Assembly (NCBI GenBank): GCA_905331475.1
Contig: CAJNYU010003026.1
Coordinates: 124,001-188,000, forward strand
Origin: Rotaria socialis
Taxonomy: Eukaryota > Rotifera > Eurotatoria > Philodinida > Philodinidae
Length of the DNA stretch: 64,000 nt
Reading direction: 5' to 3'
Below, piece by piece: positions 35,152 to 45,852 of the stretch; position 1 is the first letter of the stretch, and each line of letters opens with the position of its first letter. The translations under genes were made by a program, and so were the position numbers. The notes beneath the pieces were generated by a model, which saw only the letters and a program-made list of their open reading frames with translations, searched no databases and was not told where the DNA came from.

Positions 35152-36634
35152 ACAAGCCAAATCGGCCTATATTTTTAATTGCTTGGAATTTGGTATATTC
35201 CAATATAAAACTGTACACTGAGTTCTTTTATGCAATTTCACATCAATTCGACTATGTTTAGTACGGAGAATACTGGGAATACTACTCTCTTTAGCATTGA
35301 TATTCACATTGTGCAACACCATGGTGATAAATTTTTATAGCAATGCCACTTTTAGATGAGATTAGTCTCATTAGATAAAACATTTAATTCTGCATCGACT
35401 CCTATAAGAAAGAGTTTATTGAATAAATGTTTCACTATATTCTATTGGTCCGATTGCTGACGATTGGAGTTTTTTATCTGAAACTTTCCACTTTTAGGCT
35501 CATAAAAATTTATCAAGAAGCGTTGAAGTAGATCTTAGTTTGCTGATTGATAGGAAATTTTATCAGCTACAAATTGTACACTTTCCATTTTCAACAGAGC
35601 TTGGCCAACTGAGAAATCGCATGGATAATATTCAAAAGGTAGGATTTTCTGCATTGTTGGTTACTTTTTGGTAGCTGCTTTCAGAGAAAGTTACTATTAT
35701 AACAAAAAAATAATAATATATCTGGAATCAGCATCCAAGGCTAAGTTAGTTTACAAGTATTTCTACTTGTTCTTTAAACTTTTAATTTTTTTCGAAAAAT
35801 TCACCTGCGGTACCACCAGGCTTCGGCCAAAATGAATTTCATCTAAAACTAGTTTAGATGATTGCCATTAGCGGCGAAGTTCATGAAATCCTATTTAAAC
35901 GCGAAATGATAAGTATGCGAATTATGAAAGAAAGACTTAAGGAAATTCCTTTTTGTCTGAAGCCTGAGGGATACCACAGATGAATTTTTCGAAAAAAATT
36001 AAAAGTTTGAAGAAGAAGTAGAAGCGCTTGTAAATTAACTTAGTCTTGGATGATGATTCCAGATATATTATTATTTTTTTGTTATAATAATAACTTTCTC
36101 TGAAAGTAGCTGCCAAAAGTAACCAACAATGCAGAGAATCCTACCTTTTGAATATTATCCATGCGATTACTCAGTTGGCCAAGCTCTGTTGAAAATGGAA
36201 AGTGTACAATTTTGTAGCTGGTAAAATTTCCTATCAATCAGCAAACTGAGATCTACTTCAACGCTTCTTGATAAATTTTTATGAGCCTAAAAGTGAAGTG
36301 CTTCAGTTAAAAAACCTCCAATCGTCAGCAATCGGACCAATAGAATATAGTGAAACGTTTATTGAATAAACTTGTTCTTATAGGAATCGATGCAGAATTA
36401 AATGTTTTATCTAATGAGACTAATCTCATCTAAAAGTGGCATTGCTATAAAAATTTATCACCATGGTGTTGCACAATGTGAATATCAATGCTAAAGAGAG
36501 TAGTATTCCCAGTATTCTCCGTACTAAACATAGTCGAATTGATGTGAAATTGCATAAAAGAACTCAGTGTACAGTTCTACATTGGAATATACCAAATTGC
36601 AAGCAATTAAAAATATAGGCCGATTTGGCTTGTT
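35152..36634. repeat. Long inverted repeat, arms of about 690 bases
   Basis: The left arm starts AACAAGCCAAATCGGCCTAT and the right arm ends ATAGGCCGATTTGGCTTGTT. Long blocks match nearly base for base in inverted order, for example CACCATGGTGATAAATTTTT with AAAAATTTATCACCATGGTG, and GCTTGGCCAACTGAG with CTCAGTTGGCCAAGC. The arms run to about 35845 and restart at about 35940, leaving a unique loop of about 95 bases. They differ by scattered substitutions and small indels, so the duplication is fairly recent. Each arm contains an exon-like open stretch (35500-35637 on the left) flanked by an AG and a GT. A transcript through it would form a long double-stranded hairpin. No short target duplication was recognised. 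Confidence 0.85.
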
Positions 36635-36666
36635 ATGCATCCAATCTTCTGGGCCCATCCCCCTTC

Positions 36667-36731
36667 ACAGGCCGGGACAGAGAAACTAATTAAGTAGCTA
36701 ATTTATTTATTTCTCTGTCACGGCCTGTGAT
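36667..36731. repeat. Strong short hairpin next to the long inverted repeat
   Basis: CACAGGCCGGGACAGAGAAA and TTTCTCTGTCACGGCCTGTG form an almost perfect stem of about 20 base pairs with an AT-rich loop of about 25 bases, beginning about 30 bases after the long inverted repeat. Confidence 0.7.
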
Positions 36732-36734
36732 AGT

Positions 36735-37902
36735 CTCAATCGACTCCATAGATCAAAATGCAGACCGTGGCGAAAAGGCTGCATATATTATTACAGACAG
36801 TGACAGAAAAGATCTTGGTGGAAGATGTCGAAAGAAAAAGATGGAAGAGGAAAATAACGAAGAGGAATATAGCGAAAAGGAAAATGTCTAAAACATGATT
36901 GGCAAAAAGGAAAAGAGAAGTTTATAGAAAAAATAAAAATATTGCTTAGTATAGAAGATGGCAATAGAAAAATTCAAGTAATTTCGTTTGCATTGGTAAT
37001 TCGTTGACCAATGCATTTTATTTTCCAATGAATCAAGAAAAGTTCTTAATAGTAAGCAAAATATATCCTAAACATGGATTCACCTATAGTCTTTGTAGAT
37101 ACTTTATTAAAGAGTGAGAAAGTTGAGTTTTCATTTGTTACCTCGAATAAAGGCAATCCATTTATTCAATGTGAACATGTTCGTTTTGAACATATATCGA
37201 TACAATTTGATGCTGGAGCATCTATGCCAAAGCAAGAAAAACAAATGCTTTCCAAATGAAATTCAATAATCTTCAAGAATAATTTCTGAAGAAAGAAATG
37301 AAGTGTAATCAATTACTAACGGGTTTATCATTGTTAATTAAAACAACAAAATTAGTATCAACCTTATTATATATCACCATTATTTTATTTTTTATCAATA
37401 AAACATAGCACATAATATACTTCTAAAGAATATGATAATCATTTCTATTTCTCTCTTTCTATTTTTTTGTCGACATTTTCCACTAACCCCGACAGAAAAG
37501 CTACAAAGACTCACAGACCACGGTAGACAGATTCCAGTAAAGGAGTTCCATCGTGTTTCACATTTTAATCCCACAGGGGTTACTCTAACAGCTTTTTTTC
37601 TAGAAAAGTTCATCGGAGATTTTTTAAATAAAAAATGAGAACTGATGATCAGTTTGTGTTAGTAAGCTGACAAAGGTACGGAGTAGTTAAGTATACTAAT
37701 GTTATCATAGTTTAGAAAAACCTTCACTTGAAGAAATTTAAAAACAAACATTTCAATCTGGAGCTAGCTGCTGTTCCTTAGATTAAAAAGTGAAAACTTT
37801 GGGGAGCGTCCAGAAACGGCACTTCTACGAGAAAGAGCTGAGTGAGTTCACTGACGAGCGTTACTTGTGGAATTCTCTGACATAATAAAATACGTGGTTT
37901 TT
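36735..37902. other. Unassigned region with possible exon remnants
   Basis: Between 36735 and 36891 one frame is open and gives an acidic/basic tail (DRKDLGGRCRKKKMEEEN) ending in a stop; it looks exon-like but no partner exon was found. The frame at 37074-37259 is also unassigned. The stretch 37470-37600 is richer in G+C and open on both strands (see findings). None of these is called a gene. Confidence 0.35.
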
Positions 37903-37960
37903 TGGGTGTGTGTCGGTATGAGTGGGGTGTTCACCTCGCAAAAACACCCACACCCACCCT
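37903..37960. repeat. Telomere-like hairpin at the edge of the Penelope-like fossil
   Basis: GGGTGTGTGTCGG...GTGGGGTGTT and AACACCCACACCCACCCT form an inverted pair with a loop of about 11 bases; coding similarity to a reverse transcriptase begins right behind it. Confidence 0.65.
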
Positions 37961-37967
37961 CAGGGTC

Positions 37968-39215
37968 AGATCATCCTAGTCATGTTTTTCGAAACACTGT
38001 TAATACTGCTTTTGCAAGAGCAATTCGTTATTCAACAAGCTTCTCTCAATTTGAAGAAGAAATACGACAAATGAGACTCGTGTTTCTCTATAATGGGTAA
38101 GTTTCCGGTATTCATTCAAATTTCTCATTATCCAGTGAATACTTATCCAAGCATCTCATTTTGTCTATGCTCCATAACTCTGGTGACTTTGGTCATTTAT
38201 GTCACCAGTTACTGACAACATCAACAGACACAACATACGATGAAATAACCAAAAGCTCACCTACCAATCAAACTCACGACAAAAACATGCAAAAACAGCT
38301 TATGTAATCCGCAGAGAACAAACAATTACAAGGAAGAAAACGTCTCATCATTCATAAAAGGCATGAAAAACGACTTAACAATAATCACCGGCATATTTAT
38401 GAATTGTGGAACCGTACTTTCCATCGTACAGATATCATCAATAATCTTCTAATGGTCGAAACTTATTTGAATCCCAATTTAAAACAAGAATTGATGGTAA
38501 AGATGATCAAGCATATTCCACCTGCGAGAAGCAGTAAAGAGACCAAAACGCAATATAAAACGAATAAACAAACAGATTATATTAAACCAAACCAAACAAG
38601 CCATTAACTTAGTCCATTTTGAATTTCATGCACTTATTTATAAATAAAAACTAAACATCTCTCTGTTGAAAAGTAACAATACAACCTATACCAGTAGCTT
38701 TTATAAAAAAAAACGGAAACCAAGGCACAAGATGCCACAATCACATTTTCTATTTCAAAAACAACCTATTTGAGAACTGCACATAAATACATATTAATCA
38801 GCATTTTCACGGCAATTTCATAAAGAAACTAATTTCTACATCAATAACAAGATAAAGGCTATGCGACAATCAACTTAAAAAAACTAGTGATCTCTTAGAT
38901 ATAACTATCAGAACCACACCATCAGAAAGTTATTTTATCGAGCCATCACAATGCCAGCTTTAGTAACAAACAACCTATACCTTTAGCCATGAACCATGAT
39001 ATCCGGATCTTTCCCAATCACAATAAACACATCCGATTGAGAAAATTGCTTTCTTCCGAATATTGAACCTTTCAACACACCAACTAACCTACCGAATAAC
39101 AACTTCATTTATCATCGTAAAATCAATTCGAAACAATACAAAATCAAAGCCGTCTGATGAGACCGTTAAGCAAGGTTGAAACGCATAACGGTTAGCTCAA
39201 AGCACACCCACCCAC
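37968..39215 (+). mobile_element. Penelope-like (Athena-type) retroelement, broken C-terminal fossil
   Basis: The stretch near 37990-38100 resembles the end of a reverse transcriptase (pattern of R-A-I-R-Y, F..E....R..FL.NG). An apparent small intron follows, as bdelloid Athena elements are known to have. Further down, fragments of coding character continue to about 39.1 kb, and a hammerhead-like motif sits at about 39164. The element is broken, with at least several interruptions, and only its 3' part is present. Telomere-like repeats flank it on both sides (37903-37960 and about 39207-39230); Athena elements are known from bdelloid chromosome ends. Family assignment is by motif only; another non-LTR retroelement is possible. 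Confidence 0.5.
39164..39205 (+). ncRNA. Hammerhead ribozyme-like motif of the Penelope-like element
   Basis: CTGATGAGACC, loop, GGTTGAAAC matches the hammerhead core order CUGAUGA, stem II (GACC with GGTT), GAAA. The sequence after it, ACGCATAACGGTT, could form the very short stem III that Penelope-like hammerheads are known for. Stem I pairing is not convincing by eye, so cleavage activity is uncertain. Confidence 0.45.
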
Positions 39216-39230
39216 AGCCACACACCCTTG
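39207..39230. repeat. C-rich telomere-like tract
   Basis: AGCACACCCACCCACAGCCA followed by CACACCCT, degenerate copies of the CCCACA unit without a clear G-rich partner arm nearby. It directly follows the hammerhead-like motif. Confidence 0.5.
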
Positions 39231-39451
39231 CAGTTTGATTAAAAAACTAATGGAATAGAACTCAAAAACCACATCAACCCTGGAGAACAAAGAAAAACAA
39301 AGTGCGATAGACACTTCAATTATTAGTATACAAGAATAAAAGTTTGATATAAAATCATCCCGTATACTCTGTACTGTTTGTAGCGCACACAGTTATTGCT
39401 ACAGACGAAACCAATCGATTCTAATGAGTTCGTCTCTGGCCTAGAAGTTTT

Positions 39452-42400
39452 CTAGATTGCATTCCAAACATTATCAACCAAAATATGACTGATATCATCG
39501 AAATAAATGGTGAAATCTTTGAGCTCCTAGATATAAAACATGATGAAGATGGCATTGTTGATTAAAATGATCCACTTACTTTAATCTCTCGTATAACATC
39601 AGTTAGGCGTTCAGTTAAAGTGATTTCTATTTCATATTGAACATTATTGGACTCAGGGACTACCTATAAGAAAAGAATACGATGGCCACGGAAAAAAACA
39701 AGCACGAAAGATGTGTTACTTTGTTTTTTTCTACAACGTCAGTTAAATGATTTACGTCAGTACGGTTAAAACTTTTTCTAAATAAACCTAGTGTCGTGAG
39801 TGTCTGTAGAAAAAGAAGATGAGTATGAAATATCAGGTACAAAATTCTGAGTCACTTTGTTCGTTTTTAATGCGTCGATGAGAGACTGTTCTCCGTGCTC
39901 GCCGAGTTCGTTTTTAAACAAGCCTAATTTAATGAGTGTCTATGGAAAGTAGAAGATTAGAATGAAAAAGAAAGCCGGTCTATGCTCTACTTGGTTGTGC
40001 TGCAACGCGACGGCTAAATGGTTTGCTCCATGTTCTGTCATATCAGCATTGAAGAGACCCAATGTAGTGAGTGTCTATAACAAGATGTCGCCAATATGTT
40101 AATAAAACAATCGAATGTTTGATACTACTCTGTTCTGTGACAACGCATCAGCAAGATATTTTACACCGTTATCTCCTATTTGATTTTTGAATAGTATTAA
40201 TGTAGTGAGTGCCTAAGAGAAGACAAGTACGAATGAGATTATTCACAATTATGAGTTACGGTGTTCGTTTGTAATGCATTAGCCAGATGCTGAATTCCAT
40301 TCTCTTCAATGTCATTTCTTCCGAGACCTAATGCAGTGAGCGTCTACAAAAGCAAAAACATATATGTCGACAACGAATTCCTGCGATGAATCACTGTGTT
40401 ATATTTTAATGCATCAGCCAGATATTGTACTCCAGCGTCTTTTATTTCGTTTTTGAACAAACCTAATGTAGTGAGTGTCTGTAAAAATAAAATAGACATT
40501 GGATGAAGGAAGCAAAATAGTACATCACTTTATTCTCTCGCAATACATCTGCCAAGTGTTTGGTTCCTTCATCGTCAATATTATTGTCAAAGAGACCCAG
40601 TGTGGTCAGTGTCTATGAGAAAAATATAAATACGAAGATGCCCGAGTAATTACTCTATTACATTATTCTGTCGTAGTCCATTGGCTAAATGTAATGCTCC
40701 GCCATTTCCGATGTTATTCTCAAAAAGGTATAATGCTGTGAGTACCTATGAAAAAAGATCCCAATCTAATAGAAAAGAAATAAACTGCGATTCACTTTAT
40801 TGTTGCGTAAAATATCGGCTAGATGTTCTGCACCATCAACTCGGATATCATTACCATAGAGACCTAGGGTAGTCAGTGTCTAAATATGAGCCAACATCAT
40901 TAGAAGAAAAAGAACTTGGGTTTTTTTTGACACACATTATTCTCTTTCAGTGCATCGGCTAAGTGTTTTATCCCATGATCCTCAATTCGATTTGTGAAGA
41001 TGCCTAATTTTGTGAGTGTCTACGAAACAAAAATCAAAAGCAAGGAAGAGTGGTAGAGAAATACTATTACTTGATTCTTTTTCAATGCATCGGCCAGGTG
41101 TTTTGCTCCATCTGCTGTGATGTCATTTCTAAAAAAATATACTGCAGTAAGTGTCTATGAAATGAGAGTGATACATATAAACAAAGAAAAAAATACTGGT
41201 CAATCGCTTACGTTGTTCTCGTGCAAGGCATCAGCTATGTATTGCACTCCGTCATTTTCGATTTGATTATTGAAGAGACCTAATGTGGTTAACGTCTAGA
41301 AAAAAAAGCAGGAGAGACTTATTAATGAGAAAATATATCTAGGCTTACATTGTTATGTTGTAATAAGTTGGCTAGATACTTAGCTCCATTCACTTCAATT
41401 TCATTCTTGCCAAGCATTAATGTAGTTAGTGTCTTTGAACAAAGAGAAAAACATAGCGAATAAGAAGAAACAATGTGTTCAGTCACTGTGTTTCGTTGCA
41501 ATGCATTTGCCAGGACTAATGCTCCGGTATTACCAATATCGTTGTTGAAAAGGCACAATGTAGTCAGGGTCTATTTATTAGAAATAAAATCATGTGAAAA
41601 GGTGAAAATTGCTCAATCATTACTTTGTTGTGTCTTAATGCCTCTGCAATATGTTCGGCTCCCTCGATTTCGATTTCGTTATCACATAGGATGAGTTTTC
41701 GAAGCGTCTTTGAAGTAAATACGAGTGTATGACAGTTAAAACAATGAAATATAGTACTTTGCTATATTTTAATGCATCAGCCAGATGATATGCTCCGTCG
41801 TTACCTATTTCATTGTCAACAAGGCTTAATGTAGTAAGAGTCTATGAAAAGCAGAAGATTGATATGAAGCGCACTGAGCGAATGAATAGACTACTTTGTT
41901 TTCTCGTAATGCATTAGTTAAATGTTTGATGCCACTAGATTCGATTTCATTAGCACCAAGGTCTATTGTGACGAGTGTCTTTGAATGGAAGAATGTGACT
42001 ATCAACGGTACAAAGATATAAATTGATTTACGGTATTGCATTTTAACGCATCTGCCAGATTTTGCAATGAATCATCTTTAATTTCGCTTTCAACGATTTT
42101 CAATTTGGTGAAAGCCTATGCAAAACAATAAATATACATGAAAGAGATTTAGAAGGCGATAAAGAAAAATCTGTAAATTAGCTATGTAGGATTTTTGAGC
42201 AAAGTGAAAACGCACACATAAGTAATTGAGTTGCTTTCTGAAGCCTACTCTTATATCTAACGCATCTATAAAAGTTACCGAAAATGGCATGTACTCTGTC
42301 AAGAGATTGTTCACGTCACAAGTTCTCGCTAAAAATAATTTATCGTTATTTTAACAATACACTTTTTAATGTCATAATACAGATGGTATTTCTAAAACAT

Positions 42401-45400
42401 GATTTTTCGTCTTGATCAAATGAAATATTATAAGTATGTCAATCCTATAAATTAGTACAGATAAAATAAATCTATTGAACCTGATTTAACATTACTTCAT
42501 CTGACTTAGATTTTCATGTGTACCATAGACACGAAGTAACGATACAATGTACCCACATCGTTTCGCACGTATGAAAGCATGTGGACAGAGGAGTGTATAA
42601 ATTTTGAAAATCTCAATTCTGAATTCTAATTTTGCAACAATTTTTTCATAAGAAGATGCCTTAACTGATAATACAGATACATGGTAGAATCTATGAAAAT
42701 TTCAAAGTTAACTCTACAAAGAAAAATAAAGAATCAAAATTATCTCACTTTATTATTTCGTATCGTATCAATGATAATCTTCATGTTTTCTTCACTAATA
42801 GGTTCATAGCCGAAAAACAGGTTGGAATTTGCTTGAATACTATTAGTACGTTTTTGAGCTAGAGGAGACTGGCCAGTCTCAGATTCGACAAAACGTCCAC
42901 ATTCAAGAATGCTTTCTTGAAGTCCTGGAAGTTGCTTCAGTCCTACAAGACGACCGCCGGTTGTAGTAGGTATTTCCAATCGGTGTAAATTTTCCAGCAA
43001 TTTGTTTAAATTATCAAGTAATTCTGGTCTGAGTTCTAATAGCTTTATGTCATTCTTTGTCGACTTGAGTGTTTCAAAGAGTACTCGTTGTGTGTTCAGA
43101 TTTCTTTGTTCACTTTGTAGTCGTTGCTCATATTCTCCAATGAGCTTTTTTTCCTTGGTTTTATTTTCTTCTATCTGTTGCATCACTCTCTTTTCGTGTT
43201 TGTCTATGATTTGACGCAACGATTCTGTGGCATGAATGATTGCTGTTAGATTTGATTCACTGACTTTATCAATTTCAATCATCTGCGTTTCAACTCGTTT
43301 AAGTCCTTCACTCAAAGTTGTTTGAACGGAGTTTATGTCAGCTTCAATCTAATTAATTTAGAACAAGGATTCATCATAGTCATTTTTCGAATTGTACCTA
43401 GTTATTTGTCGTTCATGGCATCTCGATTCAGAATTACACCGGTGACCATTTGATAATGCAAAACGCTACTTCTGAAATATAAGATACATTTTTGCTTGAA
43501 ATGTTCACATTCGTTGCTGTATCATTTGAAATTCTTCATATCAGTATTTCTCAAATCAAAAGCTCTGGCAATCAACTGCACACTCTATTCTTGCACGAAA
43601 TTTCATATCGACAAATGTTTCTTCGGGTAAATAACGATGTAAATACGGCTGTAAACGTAAATGAAAATTGCATGCTTCTATTCTCGGTTAACATCACTGC
43701 TTTTTTAAATAGCTCTACAAAAGAAATAAACACTATGAGGCTTTTATCGATTCTGGCAGCCGGAATGAAAAAGTCAACAATACTATGAAACTGTATATGA
43801 TAATTCTTTCTCGGTACACACCTCTTACGATCTTATATAGGTACCTAGCAATTTATTTACTGAGTTCAGATCAATTAAAACCTCACTTTGTGTATTTCTT
43901 TTCGAAAAATGTTTAGGAATCAATTAGCTGAACCAATAATGGGAGTATAGAATTATCATGGATATTTAGAACAATACTTGAATCGAGATTCATCAATTCT
44001 AGAAGTACTAGCAATGAAATTTTCACCAAGAATAATATATCGCATACATATTGATTAAGATCAGTGTTTTGATTCGAAATATCTTACATCAAAACAATAT
44101 AAGTGGCTCATGTTTCAATGCATGAATTTTCAATTTGTGCTACGAAAATAAATGTTAACATTTCGAGCAAAAATGCAACTACATACTTCAAAAGTAGCTG
44201 TGTTTTGTTACCCAATGGTTCATCCTGATAATTTTCGATCATACAAGTCATGAATCGAAGACGATCCCAAGATGACTCTTATGACTATTTTTCTTTAATG
44301 CCTCGTGTTGTTTTTGCGTAAAAAAGAACAGTAGAATATCATAATTTGATTTACTTTGACTTTCAACTCATTAGCCATATCATCTAGCAAAGCATACTCA
44401 TGCTGTTTGTGGTCGAATAGCAGACAGTCACGGCAGATAAGTACTCTACACGTTTCATTTTTACACCAATACTTAAGCTTTTCATCCGGATGTCTTTTGC
44501 ATGGAAGCACTGTTGTCTCTTGTTTCGGAGAGGAACTTAGTTGATGGTTTTTGAACGCAGGTAGATCATGAATAATTTTGCTACATTGTGAGCAATAGCT
44601 GTTTTTACAAGTACTACACCAGTTCGTAGCATTTGCTGATAAACAATTACTGCATTGGATTGGAACTAAAATAGACAAGAGTATTGCTATAGCAACAAAA
44701 ATAAGTAATGAGAAGAAACTCTTAAAGAAGTTAGATGCCATAAATGTTGCTTTCATGATTAAAATGGCTTTACATTAGTAACTCGTCAAGAACTAAACTA
44801 AAAAAAGCGCTGCCACAAAATATTTATAATTGATAGTAGTAAATATGCTACTCGGGAAATCTTTGAGTACGTACGCTTTGAATCTTTGTTTTTGATTATG
44901 AAACACGTAGGAAGTTTGTAAGACTTTTATCATCTGTGCTGTAATTTCTCATGCATAATTGTGTATACTATATAGATACAGTAGATCCTTTCTATTTTTT
45001 TATCAAGGTAGCACAGAGATGAAACAAAATTTTCTGCTACCTTTGTAAACAATCGCATGTTGACAGATTAAAGAAAAAAGCTGTCAGATACGAGATCTTT
45101 ATTGAAAGAAATCAACGTTTGGTTGAAAAAATGTCTCTGTTACAACCATCAATGATTTTGTTCTTTGACTTATAGTATTAATTGGCGATGGATTCATCAT
45201 CAATCAATAATTTCGCTGTTTTTTGGCAGTTTATAGGTTGAAGAATTCATGTATACTGAAACATGTTATGACTGTATAACAATGGAGTCAAATATAAAAA
45301 TCAAAATCCTATTAGAAAGTAAACTCAAAAACCTATTGATTTATCGACGTCGAATTGACAAATAAAGAAACTCACTCTATTTTAATACTAAACAGAACTT

Positions 45401-45852
45401 GTTCCAGTTTTCTAAGTTGCTTTGATTTCTGAGCCTAGTTTGAAGATAGCTTCATCTTACGGCCTTGGTAGTAATGTTTTGATTTTCTACAGTATGTTCA
45501 AGTCGAAGAAAAATGATTTTTCATGAGCATGGTCGTCATTCATGAGATTGAGTCACGGACTGAAGGAAATCGTCAATCTGATAACTACTGCCAAAGTGCT
45601 ATACGTACCGTGTAATTCTATTATGTCACGTGCTACTCTATTGAGTGGCAATGAATCTATATGATTTCTGTCGATTTTAGTTCCATCCTGCATTGGACAT
45701 TCAAATTCACCGTTTTTGACAGAAGCCACTTGCTTAATACATTTAAAACAGTAAGTGTGCGAACAAGGCAGTATGCGTGGATCGTCGAAATATTGTAGAC
45801 AGACCACACAAGTAATAGGATCTTCAAGTAAAGTTGTGTTGCTTGATGCCAT
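39452..45852 (-). CDS. TRIM-type protein with LRR array (RING, 2 B-boxes, coiled coil, ribonuclease-inhibitor-type LRRs), 23 exons
   Basis: Predicted 941 residues. Exon 1 (45609-45852): RING with CVVCLQYFDDPRILPCSHTYC, C..C and CP. Exon 2 (44355-44665): a first B-box (CSNC...WCSTCKNSYCSQC) and a second (CKRHPDEKLKYWCKNETCRV, then C..C...H...H). Exon 3 (42749-43348): a coiled coil of about 130 residues rich in E, K, L and Q, plus a linker. Then nineteen exons of exactly 84 bases in phase 0, and a last exon of 75 bases (39452-39526). The 28-residue units follow TLTTLxLxxNxIxxxGAxxL, the ribonuclease-inhibitor LRR type; the unit nearest the C-terminus (39580-39663) is degenerate. RING plus B-boxes predict an E3 ubiquitin ligase that multimerises through the coiled coil and recognises a target through the LRR solenoid, where vertebrate TRIMs use SPRY or NHL. 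The start at 45852 is preferred; an in-frame ATG at 45924 would add 24 residues. Confidence 0.9.
39580..42115 (-). repeat. Tandem exon-intron modules encoding the LRR array
   Basis: Nineteen exons of exactly 84 bases: 42032-42115, 41895-41978, 41758-41841, 41624-41707, 41487-41570, 41349-41432, 41212-41295, 41071-41154, 40936-41019, 40796-40879, 40662-40745, 40529-40612, 40395-40478, 40260-40343, 40129-40212, 39991-40074, 39856-39939, 39720-39803, 39580-39663. Introns are 47-57 bases, so the module is about 135 bases long. Every exon starts and ends between codons, so units can be gained or lost without breaking the frame. Exon sequences are similar to one another but not identical, and the introns are diverged. 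Confidence 0.9.
42116..42748 (-). other. Long intron between coiled-coil exon and LRR array
   Basis: 633-base intron of the TRIM-LRR gene, more than ten times longer than the introns inside the array. No mobile element with defined ends is seen in it, and no additional LRR-like exon was recognised. Confidence 0.6.
43349..44354 (-). other. Long intron between B-box and coiled-coil exons
   Basis: About 1 kb, AT-rich. The plus-strand frame at 43.5-43.8 kb has no motif. Nothing else recognised. Confidence 0.6.
44666..45608 (-). other. Long intron between RING and B-box exons
   Basis: About 940 bases, AT-rich, without recognised coding content. The splice donor after GAATTACACG and the acceptor TATTTTAG before VPIQCSNC keep the frame. 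Confidence 0.6.
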
